Shown piece by piece: positions 60,423-64,000 of a stretch of DNA of 64,000 nt (positions are counted from its first letter, which is position 1; each line of letters opens with the position of its first letter). The notes beneath the pieces were generated by a model. It searched no databases, had not been told where the DNA came from, and saw only the letters and a list, made by a program, of their open reading frames with translations. The translations under genes and the position numbers were made by a program. Origin of the DNA: Apricaphanius iberus (taxonomy: Eukaryota > Chordata > Actinopteri > Cyprinodontiformes > Aphaniidae); assembly GCA_028564705.1 (NCBI GenBank), contig JAPXFQ010001662.1, positions 7,748,001 through 7,812,000 of the forward strand, written 5' to 3'.

Positions 60423-60466
<44 letters not shown>
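60423..60466. repeat. (AAT)n microsatellite
   Basis: About 15 perfect AAT units, followed by ATGTTTTATTTGTAATGCAC and CTCAAAGTGCTACA, which resembles an inverted LINE 3' end. The microsatellite is probably the tail of that LINE. Confidence 0.9.
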
Positions 60467-60933
60467 TGTTTTATTTGTAATGCACTTTACATTTAAAACA
60501 ATCTCAAAGTGCTACAGAATCGAGAGTTAAAATTAAGTAAAAAAAAAAAGAAAGTTATACAGTTCAGTTGTATGCTTTTTAAAAAAGGTATGTTTTCAAG
60601 TTTTTAAAAAAAAATTCCATATTCCATAATGCATATTTAAATTGGTATTTGTTTGAAAGGGAGGTAAATTTAAGTGAAAACTTATTTACCTCTTTCCTTT
60701 TACCTTACAGGTTTATCTTCATTTGTAATTAAATTAAATGTTTTATTTTTGGTTGCTTACAATCAAAACATCACTCTCCTCACAAGATCCAAATTACAAC
60801 CAAAAAAGGGTTGGCAGAACCAGAATGCCCTTTTTTAACCCCTTTGCCACACACACTTATAAAATACATCAAGAAAATCAAGAGTATGATTAAAAAATGT
60901 AAATTAATTTCAGTTTCTATAACATGTAATTAC

Positions 60934-61175
60934 TAGGGATGCACCGATACAGATGTCGGCGCCATTTAAAAAAAACAAAAACGTTTTTCAATTGAAATCT
61001 TATTTTTGTGGTAATTTTCTATTTTACATCTGTTATTTTGTCTTAGTTATGTTTAGTTAGTAAAGTCTGGTGCCTTCAGTCTCTTCAAGAAAGGTAGAAG
61101 GCATACAGTTTATTAATTCAACAATAGTATCGGATCGGTATCGGGACTAAACAAAGTCGGATCGGTGCACCTCTA
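60934..61175. mobile_element. hAT-type MITE, near-perfect 8-bp target duplication
   Basis: Begins TAGGGATGCACCGATAC and ends CGGATCGGTGCACCTCTA. The flanks GTAATTAC (60926-60933) and GTAATTAA (61176-61183) agree at 7 of 8 positions. It is the same subfamily as 53,712-54,061 with a shorter left half. Confidence 0.8.
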
Positions 61176-61489
61176 GTAATTAATCAGTCAGAATTTATAA
61201 GAACAATGAAAACAAAAAAAGAAACAGTTAAGAACGGAGAATAGAGAAGGAAATATATACCAAACCCACAAGTAAAAAGCAGCATAAAAAGTAAAAACAC
61301 TTCTTATACTATTATTTTTATTGCCAGTTCTGCTCCGCTCTAGCACATTGATGTTACCAAATGAAGTAAAAAGAAATATTTTAGTTAAATTTAATTACTT
61401 CATAGTTTGATTTTCAGCTTCTTCTTACGTCTGCTAAAAGGTGAGATGATGGAGGAGGAAATATACTGAAAGCGGAACGAACTGCTTTG

Positions 61490-61767
61490 TAACAGTTTTC
61501 CCCCCGAGGCGCCAAAGTGGGACAACAAGGCGCTAATAATAACAACTTGCGTCATTGATTGGCTTCCTGTCTCTGAGCGGAATCTGGTTATTTTATCCCG
61601 CAGTCTGACGGCTTAGGTGTGTGAGATGAATGTGTGAGTATTTACAACGACAGCGTCTCGTTTTCGGGCCTCGTAAAGAGTGAATTAGGAGCGGCAGACC
61701 GGTGGAGCCGAAGAGGAGATGGACCCCGATCACAGGCGGCTGGATCTCAGCCCAGAACCCCGGACAG
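61490..61767 (+). CDS. possible first exon and promoter of an unidentified plus-strand gene
   Basis: A GC-rich island at ~61,490-61,720 precedes ATG at 61719. The frame reads MDPDHRRLDLSPEPRT to a donor ACAG|GTTGGT at 61767, leaving phase 1. I do not recognise the protein start, and no continuing exon was identified in the remaining 2.2 kb. It could be the start of a gene extending to the right of the window, a noncoding promoter island, or chance. Confidence 0.3.
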
Positions 61768-61799
61768 GTTGGTAGCACCACTGGGGTCTAAAAGTTGAT

Positions 61800-63170
61800 T
61801 TACTAACGACGCAAGTTCGAGGAAAACGCCTACGGATGCTGTTATTTATGCTCATATTTTAGAGACAAACCTCCCCGTTGATTGGCTTATGATTTGATTT
61901 GAGTTTTAACGAGCTGGCACATCTGGAAAGGAGGAAATCAAAGGTGACCTCATATATATATAATGATATTAGGGTTGTCAAACGATAATTTTTGACCTAA
62001 TTAATTACAGTGTAGCTGTGAATTAATCCTGACTAATTAACATTCCTAAATACGACTTCAAAAAACTACAAATTTTAGTGTAAAAGCTAAAAGGACAAAT
62101 CCAATTGCCGTAGCTCTTTGTTTATGTAATAAAGGAGATATTAGTAGAATTTTGTTTTTAATTCAACTATTGACCTTTTAGCCAGTTGCTAACACAAACT
62201 TACTAGCTAACATTTTGTGTATGTAAAGCTGACTGTTTCTTATTAATGTTGGACAACCCTGATCTTCCTCTTAATAGGACTATCCTACGACAACAGAATG
62301 ATTTCAGTCAGAGGCTTCAACAGTTTTGCTAGAACAGACTGCTACTGTAGAGGAGGAAACACTGAGCTATAGAGGTACTGGTTCAGACTGGGAGAACTGG
62401 GAGAACCTGCCAGATCTCCACTTAAAGCCATTCAGAGTATGAGAAGATATGGTGGAGAAAAGGCTGTTATATTTCTTCTGTTCTTTAATATTTCCACACA
62501 GCTGCGGATTCAGGTTTTGGTGATATAAATGTGAGGAGGGAGATGATGTGTGTGATCTCATATGAAAAATAAGAACAAATGCAAGGTAAGTTAGAAATAT
62601 CCAAATGTTAATTTTATTCATATATTTTGGTTATCAGCAACTGTTATAAATATCAAATAAATCAAATGTAATTTAGACTTAGTAATCAAATGTCACCATT
62701 TACCTTTTTCCAAAATGAAAACACTCAGCAGATAAACTATAAATGAATCAATCTAAACAATAGGAATACACGCTCTTATTGTGAAGTAGCTGTGTCTATA
62801 CAGCTACTTCTGCTAATGATTAGCACTAATTTAAGTCTGAAAACATCACTTTAACTGAATAATCCGCATTTTTAACATAGCGACACCTTACTATGATATG
62901 TACTCAAGCTATACAGTGAGCCAACATGCATAATTCAATATAAATACGCCACTTTCTACTCGCGTTTTACTGCTGAATGGTCTGATATGTGAATGATCAG
63001 ATCGGAGCTGTTTTACATCAAGCTTCTTCTGCTGTGTTTTTCTCTCATACACTATTGTTTTTAGTGATATAACTGAATGATCCTCTTTCTCTTTCTGCAT
63101 TTTAAGTCTCTTTTCGTTAGTCTCCAACTCCCGCGGTTTGACCTGGTTATCAGCCGCGCTGTATGACAGA
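61800..63170. other. possible intron, mostly unrecognised
   Basis: Contains a fragment near 61,970-62,060 (GGGTTGTCAAACGATAAT, GTAGCTGTGAATTAATCC) related to 47,826-47,900, i.e. degenerate transposon DNA. Nothing else could be supported. Confidence 0.4.
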
Positions 63171-63309
63171 CGTCTGTGACGTTGGTTTGATTTCAGTCAC
63201 ACGGCGGGAGGGGGACGACATGTAATCCCCGCCCCGTGAGGGCGCACCTCTCCTGCGCCCCAAGTCGTCCTGTCTCTTGTATTGAAGAGGAGCTACTGCG
63301 CATGTACAA

Positions 63310-63690
63310 CTTATAACGAGAGTCAATCCCTACATCCGAATTCCGATTTACTACATACTACTAGCAGCTACTTCTTGCCCGTTGATCTAGTAAATACTGC
63401 GTATCAAATGAGTGAGTAGTAGGCATGAAATCGGACGTACTGCTCCACCATTTTACCGGGATTTTTACGTTACGTTATGTCGCCTGTGGTCCCGTCCTCG
63501 GCATAGCCGACGTCATTCTTCTCGTACGATTTTGGGGCTTCCGCTGCATTGTGGGAAAGTGTAGCATACAGCTGATTTTACTGTGGTGGTAGTACACATC
63601 CGGGAACTTTATGCCTACTTTGCAAATCTTGTTTACTTATTTTCGCCTACTACGTAGTAGGCGTAGTAAGAGTATTAGGATGCAGCCTCG
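63310..63690. repeat. possible MITE with CTACTACGTAGTAGGC words
   Basis: The block from ~63,310 (CATCCGAATTCCGATTTACT) to ~63,690 (CTACTACGTAGTAGGCGTAG, then GAGTATTAGGATGCAG) contains TACTA/TAGTA words in inverse order and ATTGTGGGAAAGTG. Related words occur at ~49,390-49,660 (CTACGTAGCAGG, CACAATGCAGTGGACG). Ends are imprecise. Confidence 0.35.
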
Positions 63691-64000
63691 GGGAGCCTAA
63701 GGCGGAAATACGTCCTAAATCAGACAACGCTGATGAATGTAACAACCACAACCAACTCCCCTTAAACAATAAAATATTTATCTTACACATCTGAAAAAAA
63801 CACAAATACATTTCAAAATATTTTTATGTTATAAAAAATGTTTTCCATGCTTTATTCAAGGTAATATGGTGAGTTGTGAGTGGTGGGGCGACGCCGCAGC
63901 ACCCTCTATTGGCCAGCCGCCAATGATATACATGTATATTCATTGTCCTAGAGTGGGGAAACTGCAATGTATTAGCAGCATGTTACAGATAAACAGAAAC

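Overview
The window is vertebrate nuclear DNA, almost certainly from a ray-finned (teleost) fish. Genes are split by GT-AG introns, AT-rich intergenic DNA is crowded with teleost-type transposons (Tc1/mariner, hAT, Harbinger, piggyBac-like, L2-like LINEs and tRNA-headed SINEs), and long microsatellites occur. No bacterial operons, CRISPR arrays or rRNA genes are seen. All four recognisable gene groups lie on the minus strand.

Layout from left to right. (1) About 0.15-5.1 kb: the first seven coding exons (357 codons) of lrp12, an LDL-receptor-related membrane protein. It runs off the left edge; its GC-rich 5' region ends at a 143-bp CTTT microsatellite. (2) 7.7-33 kb: a tandem array of at least five units related to the coiled-coil protein CCDC127. 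One unit (17.9-22.9 kb) is fully open over 200 codons. One (7.7-11.4 kb) is open but short, at 150 codons. One (25.8-28.6 kb) has frame problems. Two (16.6-17.1 kb and 29.7-32.1 kb) are broken. (3) 35.6-38.7 kb: a complete six-exon ntaq1 (N-terminal glutamine amidohydrolase, 207 aa). (4) 41.4-56.0 kb: a complete 16-exon bop1 (ribosome biogenesis WD-repeat protein, 750 aa) whose introns are filled with DNA transposons. (5) 56-64 kb: repeats plus one possible plus-strand first exon at 61.7 kb.

From general knowledge, LRP12, NTAQ1 and BOP1 all lie on human chromosome 8q, so they look like a conserved linkage group. Human CCDC127 is on chromosome 5, so the CCDC127-like array looks like a lineage-specific insertion and amplification between lrp12 and ntaq1. 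The genes do not form a pathway: they act in endocytic/signalling reception (lrp12), probable organelle-membrane biology (ccdc127-like), N-degron proteolysis (ntaq1) and 60S ribosome assembly (bop1).

The most interesting items are the decaying and diversifying CCDC127-like array, including a frame offset shared by three copies. Next come several transposons whose target-site duplications can be read directly, and a Tc1 copy carrying a 39-bp patch duplicated from its own 5' region. Exon borders were placed by hand from splice signals, reading phase and remembered family similarity; no alignment or search was run.
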